A stretch of 38,215 nucleotides of DNA from a virus: the IMG/VR virus record IMGVR_UViG_3300047673_000284, positions 1 through 38,215 of that record. One strand, given 5' to 3'. The notes under the pieces were generated by a model, which was not told the origin of the DNA, did not search any database, and saw nothing but the letters and a program-made list of their open reading frames with translations. Of the stretch, positions 1-6,059 are shown piece after piece. Numbering within the stretch: the first letter of the stretch is position 1; every line of letters begins with the position of its first letter. A program made the translations under genes and the position numbers.

Positions 1-184
1 GTGGTTTCGCGCCTCCCTGCCAAGTGAACCGCGAAACCGCTATGTCCCGTGCCTTCCTTGCTTTCGCTCAGATAGCACTTTGACAACCGAAGAAGGTTCG
101 CCGCCCACGAAACCAATCGTGACGAGCGGCAGATGAATCAATTGTAATCGCAGGTTTGTTCTACACAACGTAGAAACGAACGAT

Positions 185-724
185 TTACGGCGTAAAGCTG
201 GTGCTGGTGGATTGGCCCCCGATCGTCACATCCACCACCACGGTGTAGCCCACCGTCGCGCCGCCGATGTTAAACGTGAGATGGCCCACGCCATCCGCGC
301 CGCTCGTGGTCGCACCCAGATCGGTGTCCTTGCTCTTATAGTGCGCCACGGCGGTCATGGCCGCGCCCGTGACCACCTGCCCACCTTGGATGCGCCGCGC
401 GCAGACCGTGGTAAACGAGAAGCGCGATGGGTTGGGAACCGTCATCCAGGCCTGCGCGCCTTCCGCTGGCGCCGGCGCGTTTTGGTCACAGGGCGCCTCG
501 GGCGCCGGGATGCTCGGCTGTTCGGTCGGTGTCGCCGTGGCCGTCGCCGTCGCCGTGGGCGCGGCAGTTGGCGGGATCTCCGCCCGAACGATCGGCAGAT
601 AGGTGCAGACGCCGGTCGAGCAGTCCACCGCGGCTGACCCGCTGGCCAATGCGGCGCTGGCAATGAGCAGCGTCACGATTGCCGCGATGAGACCGAGCCG
701 CAGACGCATAGCTGGCCTTTTCAT
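185..724 (-). CDS. Secreted protein with Ig-like C-terminal domain, probable host gene
   Basis: The protein has an N-terminal basic stretch and a hydrophobic segment ending in ALASGSA, a typical Sec signal peptide. This is followed by a small Cys-bounded segment with YLPIV, a Pro/Thr/Ala repeat linker, and a C-terminal domain of about 90 residues rich in beta strands. That domain resembles bacterial Ig-like (Big/invasin type) adhesion modules, including a GADGVGHLTF segment. The YLPIV motif plus PTATAT linker is common in exported Chloroflexota proteins, which is the main taxonomic clue in the window. I chose the ATG at 724 over an in-frame GTG at 730; neither has a clear ribosome binding site. 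It lies on the chromosome side of the tRNA fragment, so it is probably a host gene, but a phage gene cannot be excluded. Ligand and function are unknown. Confidence 0.75.
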   Translation of the reverse strand: MKRPAMRLRLGLIAAIVTLLIASAALASGSAAVDCSTGVCTYLPIVRAEIPPTAAPTATATATATPTEQPSIPAPEAPCDQNAPAPAEGAQAWMTVPNPSRFSFTTVCARRIQGGQVVTGAAMTAVAHYKSKDTDLGATTSGADGVGHLTFNIGGATVGYTVVVDVTIGGQSTSTSFTP

Positions 725-745
725 GATCACAGGAACAGTAGAATA

Positions 746-786
746 TGGCTCCCCGACCAGGATTCGAACCTGGAACCTACTGATTT
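746..786 (-). other. tRNA 3'-end fragment, putative attachment-site core
   Basis: Read on the minus strand, this is the 3' part of a tRNA. It has the 3' side of the anticodon stem, a complete T arm at 773-757 (CCAGG-TTCGAAT-CCTGG), the 3' acceptor strand TCGGGGA, a G discriminator and an encoded CCA. To the right, where the 5' half of a tRNA should be, there is a terminator hairpin instead, so this is a fragment and not a whole gene. Its position next to an integrase fits the known habit of tyrosine integrases of using tRNA 3' ends as attachment sites. The orientation implies phage DNA to the right and chromosome to the left. The G discriminator is compatible with tRNA-Asn, among others, but the anticodon is missing and the identity is open. 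Confidence 0.75.
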
Positions 787-798
787 CCTGCGATCACG

Positions 799-831
799 AA
801 AAAGCCAGCTCATTCACGAGCTGGCTTTTTT
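799..831 (-). terminator. Bidirectional intrinsic terminator after the integrase gene
   Basis: A perfect 13-bp stem (799-811 pairing with 818-830) with a 6-base loop has a run of A on the left and a run of T on the right, so it can act as a Rho-independent terminator in both directions. On the minus strand it ends integrase transcription before the attachment core. On the plus strand it shields the phage from outside transcription. Confidence 0.85.
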
Positions 832-862
832 GCGTCCCTTTTTAACCTTGACTGAAAACATG

Positions 863-930
863 GGATTTTCAGCCGTGCGATTCCGCATCCGGGCGCTGAT
901 TACTACGGCTATGCGCACGGCTGAAAATCC
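863..930. repeat. 17-bp inverted repeat by the attachment core, possible integrase arm sites
   Basis: GGATTTTCAGCCGTGCG at 863-879 is exactly complementary to 914-930, with a 34-base spacer. A further related copy, GACTGAAAAC, lies at 850-859. The repeat covers the 3' end of the integrase gene, about 80-150 bases from the attachment core. Lambda-type integrases bind short repeated arm sites at such distances, and that role is an inference here. A simple RNA hairpin at the end of the mRNA is the alternative. Confidence 0.55.
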
Positions 931-1879
931 GCTGGTACGCCTGTTCTAGTCGGTCATCATCATTCCGTAGATAGATGCGCGTGGTTTCCAGATCGGCATG
1001 GCCGAGCAGGTCGGCCAGGTCGGTGATCTGGGCGCCATTGTCGATCGCGGCGTGGGCAAAGCCGTGGCGAATGGCATGCAGCGGCGCGCCCTTGGGCAGC
1101 GTGATGCGCGCCTCAGCGGCGATGCGCTTCAGGGTCGCGCGCACCAGGTCAGGCGTAATCGGGCCACCGTTGTTCCGCACACTACACCCGCGAAACAGCG
1201 GCATGTCTCCGCCGGTCTTGCCCCGCCGCAGCAGCAGATAGCGCGCGAGATGCGCCGCGCCACTGGGCTGCCAGAACACCATGCGGTGCTTGCCGCCTTT
1301 GGCCCTGAGCACGCGGGCGCGTTTTTTCTGCGGCTCGACCACCCGATCGGTCAGGTTGCAGAGCTCGCTAATCCGCATGCCGGTCTCGGCGAGCAAACTG
1401 ATGATCGCCTTGTTCCGGGCCGACTCTTCGGCGCTTGAGTCGCCGCAGGCGATGAGTAATCGCTTAATCGTCGGCTCGTCGACGCTGGGCCGCGGGTCTT
1501 CCGGCACGCTCGGCGCGGTGATGCGGGCGAAGTAGCCGCGCTGATCATGCGTGAGCTGCCCCTCGATCGCCAGGAAGCTCCAGAAGGCCCGCAGCGTGCG
1601 GTGATAGCTCGCCAGGGTGTTCTCACTCAGGCCGCGCGCGAGTACGGGCCTCCGCGTGCTGCGGGCGTCGCTGTAGGGCACGTAGACATCGCGCAGATAG
1701 GCTGCGAAGTCGCGCAGCTCAGCAATCGTCAGATCGGGGATCGCCTGCGGCCGCGTCGAGACGGTCAGCCACCCTCGCCAGACATCGAGCTGGCGGCGAT
1801 AGAGCCGGAGCGTCCCCGGCGCGCAGTTGGCGAGCCTCCGGTGATCCAGGAACTGAACAAGCGCCGAATCGAGATCCAC
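869..1879 (-). CDS. int: Tyrosine recombinase, phage integrase
   Basis: The enzyme catalyses site-specific integration and excision of the phage through a covalent 3'-phosphotyrosine intermediate. The N-terminal part (about residues 1-110) is a SAM-like core-binding domain of the XerC/D type. The C-terminal catalytic domain holds the full active-site set: Arg169 (in GMRIS), Lys194, His268 and Arg271 (HAIR), His294 (LGH) and Tyr303 (IYLR). The length of about 336 residues is normal for the family. I chose the GTG at 1879 because GGGAGGAAG lies six bases upstream; the ATG at 1906 has no clear binding site and would add nine residues. The gene points at the tRNA fragment and ends just before a strong terminator. 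It is the only recombination gene seen, with no excisionase recognised. Confidence 0.93.
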   Translation of the reverse strand: MDLDSALVQFLDHRRLANCAPGTLRLYRRQLDVWRGWLTVSTRPQAIPDLTIAELRDFAAYLRDVYVPYSDARSTRRPVLARGLSENTLASYHRTLRAFWSFLAIEGQLTHDQRGYFARITAPSVPEDPRPSVDEPTIKRLLIACGDSSAEESARNKAIISLLAETGMRISELCNLTDRVVEPQKKRARVLRAKGGKHRMVFWQPSGAAHLARYLLLRRGKTGGDMPLFRGCSVRNNGGPITPDLVRATLKRIAAEARITLPKGAPLHAIRHGFAHAAIDNGAQITDLADLLGHADLETTRIYLRNDDDRLEQAYQRIFSRAHSRSNQRPDAESHG

Positions 1880-1917
1880 AACACACTTCCTCCCCACGAT
1901 GCGCATATTTTGCGCTC

Positions 1918-2013
1918 ATGGCAACAACGTCACAGAACGGGCGATTGGGCTACGCGGACGCGGCAGAGCGCAATCGCGCGGGGTGTGCCTGCGATCGTGA
2001 AAGGAGCTTTTGA
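1918..2013 (+). CDS. Possible 31-residue peptide in the divergent control region
   Basis: A short frame starts at ATG 1918 and ends at TGA 2011-2013. It codes for a polar peptide with two Cys residues and no recognised motif. No ribosome binding site was seen before the ATG. It lies between the divergent integrase and early operon, where phages often keep small regulators, but there is no family match. It may be non-coding leader sequence. Confidence 0.2.
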   Translation: MATTSQNGRLGYADAAERNRAGCACDRERSF

Positions 2014-2069
2014 TGAAATGGTGATCTGACAATCGAAAACGGGGTGGGGATCGTACGCAATCCCCACCC
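2000..2069 (+). promoter_or_regulatory. Leader of the early operon: three-codon minigene plus 10-bp hairpin
   Basis: AAAGGAG at 2000-2006 is placed six bases before ATG 2013, but the frame is only Met-Lys-Trp-stop (2013-2024). Downstream is a perfect 10-bp hairpin (2042-2051 with 2060-2069, loop of eight) without a T run, and the first early gene starts at 2096. A minimal translated leader followed by a hairpin suggests attenuation or a translation-sensing control. I saw no convincing promoter hexamers here. Confidence 0.4.
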
Positions 2070-2095
2070 TATCACCCCGAAGAAATGGAGTGGAC

Positions 2096-2836
2096 ATGGA
2101 ACATCTTACCACAACACCCGACGTACGCGATCTGGACTGCCTGTATCTCGCCACGATCGGCGGCTGTGACTACTACGAGACGCGCCAGATCGTGCGATCG
2201 GATAACGGCGTCCGCAGCGTGGTCGGCCTGGCCAGCGACTGGCCAATCATCCAGCGCGACGTACGGATCCGCGAGCTGACCGCGCTCTTGGTCGCCAGTG
2301 AGCGCCGATCGGTTGAGGCCGATTGCCACGTCGCCGAGCTGCTCGCGCGCCTCAGCGCCTATGAGGAGCTGTTCGCCGTGACGCCGATGGCCGCCGGCGT
2401 CGAGGTGGTCGAGGTGGCGCGAGACGACGGCAAGATCCCGTGCGACCATCCCGACTGCCTCGACTGGGTGAAGCCGCGCGGGCTGGCGGCCCACAAGCGC
2501 CAGGCGCACGGCATCAGCATCACCGGCGCACTCAGCGCCAGTAAGGCCGCGCTGGGTGCTGATAGCGCACCGCCCATGCGGCGCAAGTGCCCGTACTGCA
2601 ACGAGCGCCCGAAAGTGGTCGGTCTGGACGCGCACATCAAACGCAAGCATCCCAACGAGGCGCTCGCGTCCACGGACGCCCCGCCGATCGCCATCGCGCC
2701 CATCGAAACCCCCTGGCGCTGCGCGAGCTGCGGCGGCGACGCGCACGCCCGGTCGCTGAAAGACCCCAATCTGTGTATCCGCTGCGTGGTCGCGCACGCT
2801 GTGCCGCTCACGAACGGCCACCTGGCGGCCGCGTGA
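2096..2836 (+). CDS. Three-zinc-site nucleic-acid-binding protein, first early gene
   Basis: No named family is recognised for the whole protein. The N-terminal half (to about residue 105) is unknown, with a predicted helical stretch near 55-95. The C-terminal half contains two C2H2-like fingers, Cys116-Cys121-His133-His138 and Cys165-Cys168-His180-His185. These are followed by a four-Cys ribbon, Cys209-Cys212-Cys227-Cys230, introduced by TPWRC. Such a layout suggests DNA or RNA binding, perhaps as an early regulator. ATG 2096 was chosen over GTG 2090 because GGAG at 2087-2090 is then correctly spaced. It is the first gene after the control region. The TPWRCxxCGG ribbon recurs in the gene at 4707, with a shared stretch of 17 identical bases. 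Confidence 0.85.
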   Translation: MEHLTTTPDVRDLDCLYLATIGGCDYYETRQIVRSDNGVRSVVGLASDWPIIQRDVRIRELTALLVASERRSVEADCHVAELLARLSAYEELFAVTPMAAGVEVVEVARDDGKIPCDHPDCLDWVKPRGLAAHKRQAHGISITGALSASKAALGADSAPPMRRKCPYCNERPKVVGLDAHIKRKHPNEALASTDAPPIAIAPIETPWRCASCGGDAHARSLKDPNLCIRCVVAHAVPLTNGHLAAA

Positions 2837-2860
2837 GCCGCGCAGACAAGGAGACAACCA

Positions 2861-3130
2861 ATGACCACGCTTGAAGCGGCGATCTGCGATCGGATGGATC
2901 GCGGCATGTTGTTCGAAATCTACTGCGCCGCCTACAGCGCAGGCCAGGGCGTCCCCGACCCGACGCCGCATAGCGATTCGATGCGTCAGTTGCTGTGGCT
3001 GCTCGCCGATCGGCATCGTGAGACATGCCCGCCGCGCCATCTGGACGACATCCCCGGCTGGCTGTTATCACTGGCGCAGCAGGCCGAGACGATCGAGCCG
3101 CAAGAGAACGTCGACGGGTGGCCCGAATGA
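2861..3130 (+). CDS. Small early protein of unknown function (89 aa)
   Basis: The protein is acidic and mostly helical, with Trp-rich segments (LLWLLADRH, PGWLLSLA). No domain or motif was recognised. It follows the zinc-finger gene by 24 bases, with AAGGAG upstream of its ATG, and its TGA overlaps the ATG of the next gene as ATGA, so it is part of the coupled early operon. It is probably real on the grounds of its binding site and operon position. Confidence 0.75.
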   Translation: MTTLEAAICDRMDRGMLFEIYCAAYSAGQGVPDPTPHSDSMRQLLWLLADRHRETCPPRHLDDIPGWLLSLAQQAETIEPQENVDGWPE

Positions 3131-3219
3131 ACACATACGAAACGCCGCCCGACGACGGCCCCGGCGACGATTGCCCCGACCACGGCCCGTATGGAGATGA
3201 TGAATGCCCGAAGTGCTGA
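3127..3219 (+). CDS. Tiny acidic Cys-containing protein (30 aa)
   Basis: The peptide is Asp/Pro-rich and ends in a CPDHGPYGDDECPKC segment, which could bind one zinc ion through Cys and His. The start ATG overlaps the stop of the previous gene as ATGA, which supports translation. Similar miniature zinc peptides are common in phage early operons. No function can be assigned. Confidence 0.55.
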   Translation: MNTYETPPDDGPGDDCPDHGPYGDDECPKC

Positions 3220-3300
3220 CGCGCCCACGATCGGCGCGATGAGCTGGCCACGACTGCCGCCCGCCGCCGGCCCCGACCGCCGGCATGCTCTGGACATGCA

Positions 3301-3338
3301 ATCAGCCGCCCAATGCGATCACGGCGCGGGCGGCTGAT
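3301..3338 (+). promoter_or_regulatory. 11-bp hairpin before the replication initiator gene
   Basis: ATCAGCCGCCC at 3301-3311 pairs perfectly with 3328-3338 around a 16-base loop. The loop contains one iteron half-site, CGATCAC at 3316-3322. There is no T run. It sits 23 bases before the initiator start and after the last small gene, so it may control initiator expression. A 32-codon frame at 3239-3337 overlaps it but has no supporting signal. Confidence 0.45.
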
Positions 3339-3361
3339 CTGAACCCCCTAGGAGATAACCG

Positions 3362-4339
3362 ATGGAAGGATACCACGAACCTACGACGCTGACAAGTAGC
3401 GCTCGCCCGCTCAAAGCCTACGAGTTTATCAGCACGCCCCCGATCCAATTGATCTTGGATGCCATCGCCGCGCACTGCGGCGTCGGCGGCACCATCCGGC
3501 CGGGCGTGCGCCGACTCGCCGCATGGGCGAACTATGCCAGCGCCGGGCGCATTAGCCCGTTGCTTGACCAGCTGGCCAGCGATGGCTGGATCTCCTATGA
3601 CCCGTCAACCGGCCTGATCACGCTCCTCGAAGATCCGAACGGCGGATCGATCACGCCGCGTGATCGCTGGATTGCCGATGCGGCGGACGATGCAGAGTCC
3701 GCGCCGATCACGCGGCGTGATCGCGATGAATCGCACTCTGATGCGGAATACGAATCGATCACGGCCCGTGATCGATCGGCGCCGCGCATGGAAGATCATG
3801 TCTTAGTAGCAGCAGCAGAGTCTGACTCTGAGTCTGCTGCTGCTAGATATAAATTACCATGCAGCGTCGAAACGATCACCGAACGTGATCGCTCCGCCGC
3901 GCTGCTGCTGGCCGAGCTGGGCGCCGACGACGTGATTATCGCCGATGCGCTGGCCGCCCGGCCCGATCTCACCCCGGAACAAATCCGCGCCAGCTGGGCG
4001 CATTTCGAGCCGCGCATCAAAGCCCAGCTGTGTACCGCTGGCGCATTCTTCTCGACAATCCGGCGCGGCCAGCTGCACGCCGCGCCGCCCGACCCGCAGC
4101 GCCCGCTCGATGTGGCGCGATACGCCGAGGATCCGGCCTACCAGCTCGGCAGCCAGGCGCCGCCACAGCGCGAGTCGATCCGCGACCGCGCCCTCCGGCT
4201 GCTCGGGCCGTGGACGGCTGAGAACCACCAGGCCATGGTGCGCAACACGATGTTTTTGCAGGGCCGGCTCGGGGCTGGCGACACCGATGCAGAGGCGCTC
4301 GCCGCGCTGGCCGACTACCGCACGGCGGTGCGCCGATGA
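3362..4339 (+). CDS. Replication initiator, lambda O-like, with origin iterons inside the gene
   Basis: The N-terminal part (about residues 10-85) looks like a winged-helix DNA-binding domain, with LDAIAAHCG, RPGVRRLAAWA and LLDQLASDGWI. A disordered linker (about 95-175) contains four copies of an ITxRDR peptide (SITPRDR, PITRRDR, SITARDR, TITERDR). The C-terminal region (180-325) resembles phage and plasmid initiator tails, including an AFFSTIRRG segment. Each ITxRDR is encoded by a 19-bp palindromic iteron. In lambda, the O protein binds four iterons located inside the O gene, and this arrangement matches closely. The expected role is to bind the iterons and recruit a helicase or helicase loader, although no helicase gene was found nearby. 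AGGAG lies upstream of the ATG, and the stop overlaps the next start as ATGA. Assignment by architecture is good; sequence-level homology to O is not claimed. Confidence 0.8.
   Translation: MEGYHEPTTLTSSARPLKAYEFISTPPIQLILDAIAAHCGVGGTIRPGVRRLAAWANYASAGRISPLLDQLASDGWISYDPSTGLITLLEDPNGGSITPRDRWIADAADDAESAPITRRDRDESHSDAEYESITARDRSAPRMEDHVLVAAAESDSESAAARYKLPCSVETITERDRSAALLLAELGADDVIIADALAARPDLTPEQIRASWAHFEPRIKAQLCTAGAFFSTIRRGQLHAAPPDPQRPLDVARYAEDPAYQLGSQAPPQRESIRDRALRLLGPWTAENHQAMVRNTMFLQGRLGAGDTDAEALAALADYRTAVRR
3648..3891 (+). repeat. Putative phage replication origin: four 19-bp iterons, hairpin and AT-rich patch
   Basis: Four copies of CGATCAC-N5-GTGATCG occur at 3648-3666, 3705-3723, 3756-3774 and 3873-3891. 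The 7-base arms are identical in every copy and only the central five bases differ. Spacings are 57, 51 and 117 bases, all multiples of three, so the copies also stay in coding frame. Between copies 3 and 4 lie a 13-bp hairpin (3807-3819 with 3833-3845) and the AT-rich stretch AGATATAAATTACCAT (3845-3860), the only such patch in this part. Each iteron contains two GATC sites. Iterons plus hairpin plus AT-rich patch inside an initiator gene is the layout of the lambda origin. A set of operators for a dimeric regulator is the alternative. Confidence 0.85.
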
Positions 4340-4710
4340 AGCCACGTGATCTGATTGCCACGGTCGCCGCCACGTTCGACGTGACGCTCGCGGACGTGCT
4401 CGGCCAGAGCCGTATGCGCCATGTCGCCGAGGCGCGCCAGGCGGCGGCCTGGGTGCTCAGGCGCGCGATTCCGGCCATCTCGCTGGAGCAGATCGGGCGG
4501 CTGTTGGGCGGGCGCGACCACACAACGATCATCCACAGTCTGGCCCAAGTCGAGCGGCGCTGTGCAGCCGATCCGCAGCTGCGCGCGGTGCTGCACAGCC
4601 TGCTGCCACAAGCGCCGCTGGTCACGCACCCGCGCGTGCCGCTCGACCAGGCCGGGAGCGCATGGTGGGTGGCGCAGAGCCGCGACAGCTTTTTTGTGAG
4701 GGCTGCATGA
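4336..4710 (+). CDS. Stand-alone DnaA domain IV protein
   Basis: Residues about 1-75 match the C-terminal DNA-binding domain of the bacterial initiator DnaA: the SRMRHVAEARQ helix, the EQIGRLLGG turn and the signature GGRDHTTIIHSL at 58-69. The ATPase and oligomerisation domains are absent, so it cannot open DNA alone. It could bind DnaA boxes at the phage origin or compete with host DnaA. The last 45 residues are unassigned. The gene overlaps the initiator by ATGA and so is translated with it, which supports a joint role in replication. I did not find a consensus TTATCCACA box by eye. The family assignment is secure; the role is inferred. Confidence 0.9.
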   Translation: MKPRDLIATVAATFDVTLADVLGQSRMRHVAEARQAAAWVLRRAIPAISLEQIGRLLGGRDHTTIIHSLAQVERRCAADPQLRAVLHSLLPQAPLVTHPRVPLDQAGSAWWVAQSRDSFFVRAA

Positions 4711-5243
4711 CCAAGCCGAAAACCCCCTGGCGCTGCCAGAAGTGCGGCGGCCTGGGCAAGATCATTCCGCGCGCCGCGCCGCGATCGAAGATCTGCGCCT
4801 GGTGTGACGACGAGCTCAAAAAAGCTGGCCAGCGCTGGTGTACGACCGGGCGGCACGGATCGGCCGATTGGACGGCGGGCGCGGCCATGTGCCGGGCCTG
4901 TCAGCGGGCCGCCAACCAGGCCTACCGCGCGGATCCCGCGCATCACGAAAAGGCGATCGCGGAAAGCCGCGCCTACCACGCCGCGCACTACGCGGAGCGG
5001 ATCGCCGCCAATCGCGCGTACTACCAGGCCCATCGGGCGGAGCTGCTCGACAAGAAGCGCGTGTACTACCAGGAGAAGCGCGAGCTGCTGAAAGCCAAAG
5101 CCCGCGCACACCGGCCGCACATCCCGGCCTGGTCGCGCGAGAAGGCGCGCAATCGCCAGCGCGCCAAGCACCAGATCTACCACCACAATCATAAGCTGAG
5201 TATGCGCCGGCGCTGGCTGGCGCGTTTGCGAGGCGCCGCATGA
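4707..5243 (+). CDS. Zinc-ribbon protein with basic helical repeats
   Basis: The N-terminus holds a ribbon Cys10-Cys13-Cys30-Cys33 introduced by TPWRC. A second Cys set follows at 45, 62 and 65. The rest is a long Tyr/Ala/Arg-rich helical region made of loose 13-residue repeats (ESRAYHAAHYAER, ANRAYYQAHRAEL and similar) ending very basic. This composition suggests nucleic-acid binding. Such repeats accompany HNH-type zinc proteins in phages, but no HNH catalytic motif is visible. ATG 4707 was chosen because it overlaps the previous stop as ATGA. The ribbon is a paralogue of the one in the gene at 2096. Function unknown. Confidence 0.8.
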   Translation: MTKPKTPWRCQKCGGLGKIIPRAAPRSKICAWCDDELKKAGQRWCTTGRHGSADWTAGAAMCRACQRAANQAYRADPAHHEKAIAESRAYHAAHYAERIAANRAYYQAHRAELLDKKRVYYQEKRELLKAKARAHRPHIPAWSREKARNRQRAKHQIYHHNHKLSMRRRWLARLRGAA

Positions 5244-5545
5244 GTCTCGCAACGATCTATCTCGATCTGTGGCGCACGGCGCAGGAGACCGGCCAGGACG
5301 TTTCCCGCGAGCTGCACAGCGGCGCCAAGCTGGCCGTGCGGGTGAAAGACAACGTGACCACGCTGACGATCGCGCGCAAGACCAAGCGCGTCGGCGACGT
5401 GGAGATCAAGACATTCGTGCGTGATTGCGGCGTGCCTGATGGGGCCGCGCGCTATCCGCCTTCAGAGCAAGGGCAACGGCGCGACGCCGACGGCGTGTGG
5501 TGGTATTTCGTGGCCTATCGCTGGGCGGAAGGAGTCGACCAATGA
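5240..5545 (+). CDS. Small early protein, unknown (101 aa)
   Basis: The sequence suggests an alpha/beta fold: a first helix (LATIYLDLWRTAQETG), then strands such as LAVRVKDNVTTLTIAR, and a Trp-Trp-Tyr strand near the end. No family was named with confidence. It is linked by ATGA overlaps to the genes on both sides, so expression with the replication operon is likely. Confidence 0.75.
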   Translation: MSLATIYLDLWRTAQETGQDVSRELHSGAKLAVRVKDNVTTLTIARKTKRVGDVEIKTFVRDCGVPDGAARYPPSEQGQRRDADGVWWYFVAYRWAEGVDQ

Positions 5546-5775
5546 CCATCACCCGCTCGCATCTCATCCGCCAGTCCGCCGGCGTCGTGCGCGTGCTGCG
5601 CCTGGTGTGCGCGGACGGCCGCGCGTGGGCTTTAGCCTACGAGGTCAGCCCGCACGAGGATATGTGCCGCGTGTGCGGATGTACTGAGATTTTCGGATGT
5701 CCGGATGGCTGCTCCTGGGCGAATGCCAGTCATACAATTTGTACCAGGTGTCTGGAGAAGGAGTTGCTGCCATGA
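5542..5775 (+). CDS. Cys-rich zinc-binding phage protein (77 aa)
   Basis: Seven Cys residues at about 42, 45, 47, 53, 57, 67 and 70 form the CRVCGCT...C...CSW...CTRC pattern often seen in small phage and actinobacterial proteins of unknown role. Structural zinc binding is likely. The start ATG overlaps the previous stop as ATGA, and the stop overlaps the next start in the same way. Confidence 0.8.
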   Translation: MTITRSHLIRQSAGVVRVLRLVCADGRAWALAYEVSPHEDMCRVCGCTEIFGCPDGCSWANASHTICTRCLEKELLP

Positions 5776-6059
5776 GCAAGGGCCGAAAGGTTCCCCCGCC
5801 ACAGCCCGCATTCGATCTGCCGACGTTCCTGGCCGAGCGGGAAACCGCGCTGCTCAGCATGGATGAGCAGCATATCCGCGCCTTCTTTCAGAAGTATAAC
5901 GGCAATGCCGGCCCGGCCGATAGCGAAACGTTTTGGCGCGGCATCCATAAAGCGCGCACGGCGCTGCAAACACTCCCGATGGAGGCGCGGCAAGAGTCGA
6001 AGCGATGGTTGATCGCTCACGGATCAGAGCCGATGGATGATGGAGACATACCGCTATGA
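5772..6059 (+). CDS. Conserved-looking phage protein starting MSKGR (95 aa)
   Basis: After a short basic, Pro-rich start (MSKGRKVPPP) comes a helical domain with DEQHIRAFFQKYNG and SETFWRGIHKARTA segments. That combination recurs in phage early regions without a known function. It overlaps neighbours by ATGA. The next gene begins with nearly the same N-terminal peptide, MSKGRTPPP, suggesting duplication or a shared binding or localisation tag. Confidence 0.8.
   Translation: MSKGRKVPPPQPAFDLPTFLAERETALLSMDEQHIRAFFQKYNGNAGPADSETFWRGIHKARTALQTLPMEARQESKRWLIAHGSEPMDDGDIPL

Noticed and set aside
1-184. Possible terminator for the secreted-protein gene (9-bp pair 3-11 with 30-38)
   Set aside because: The hairpin lies far from the stop codon and has no T run; nothing else was found in this stretch.
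525-575. Tandem GCCGTG/GCCGTC repeats
   Set aside because: They encode the Thr-Ala linker of the secreted protein and are low-complexity coding sequence, not a CRISPR or regulatory array.
786-860. A complete tRNA gene on the minus strand
   Set aside because: Sequence upstream of the T arm forms a terminator hairpin and cannot make D and anticodon arms.
2072-3040. Minus-strand frame of 322 codons opposite the zinc-finger gene
   Set aside because: The plus strand has zinc fingers, ribosome binding sites and coupled overlaps; the antisense frame has no protein-like features.
3239-3337. A 32-codon gene after the tiny zinc peptide
   Set aside because: No binding site or motif; it covers a perfect hairpin that better explains the sequence.
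4017-5252. Long minus-strand frame of 411 codons over the initiator/DnaA-like genes
   Set aside because: It is a GC-driven shadow: Arg/Ala/Pro-rich, without motifs, opposite to clearly recognisable genes.
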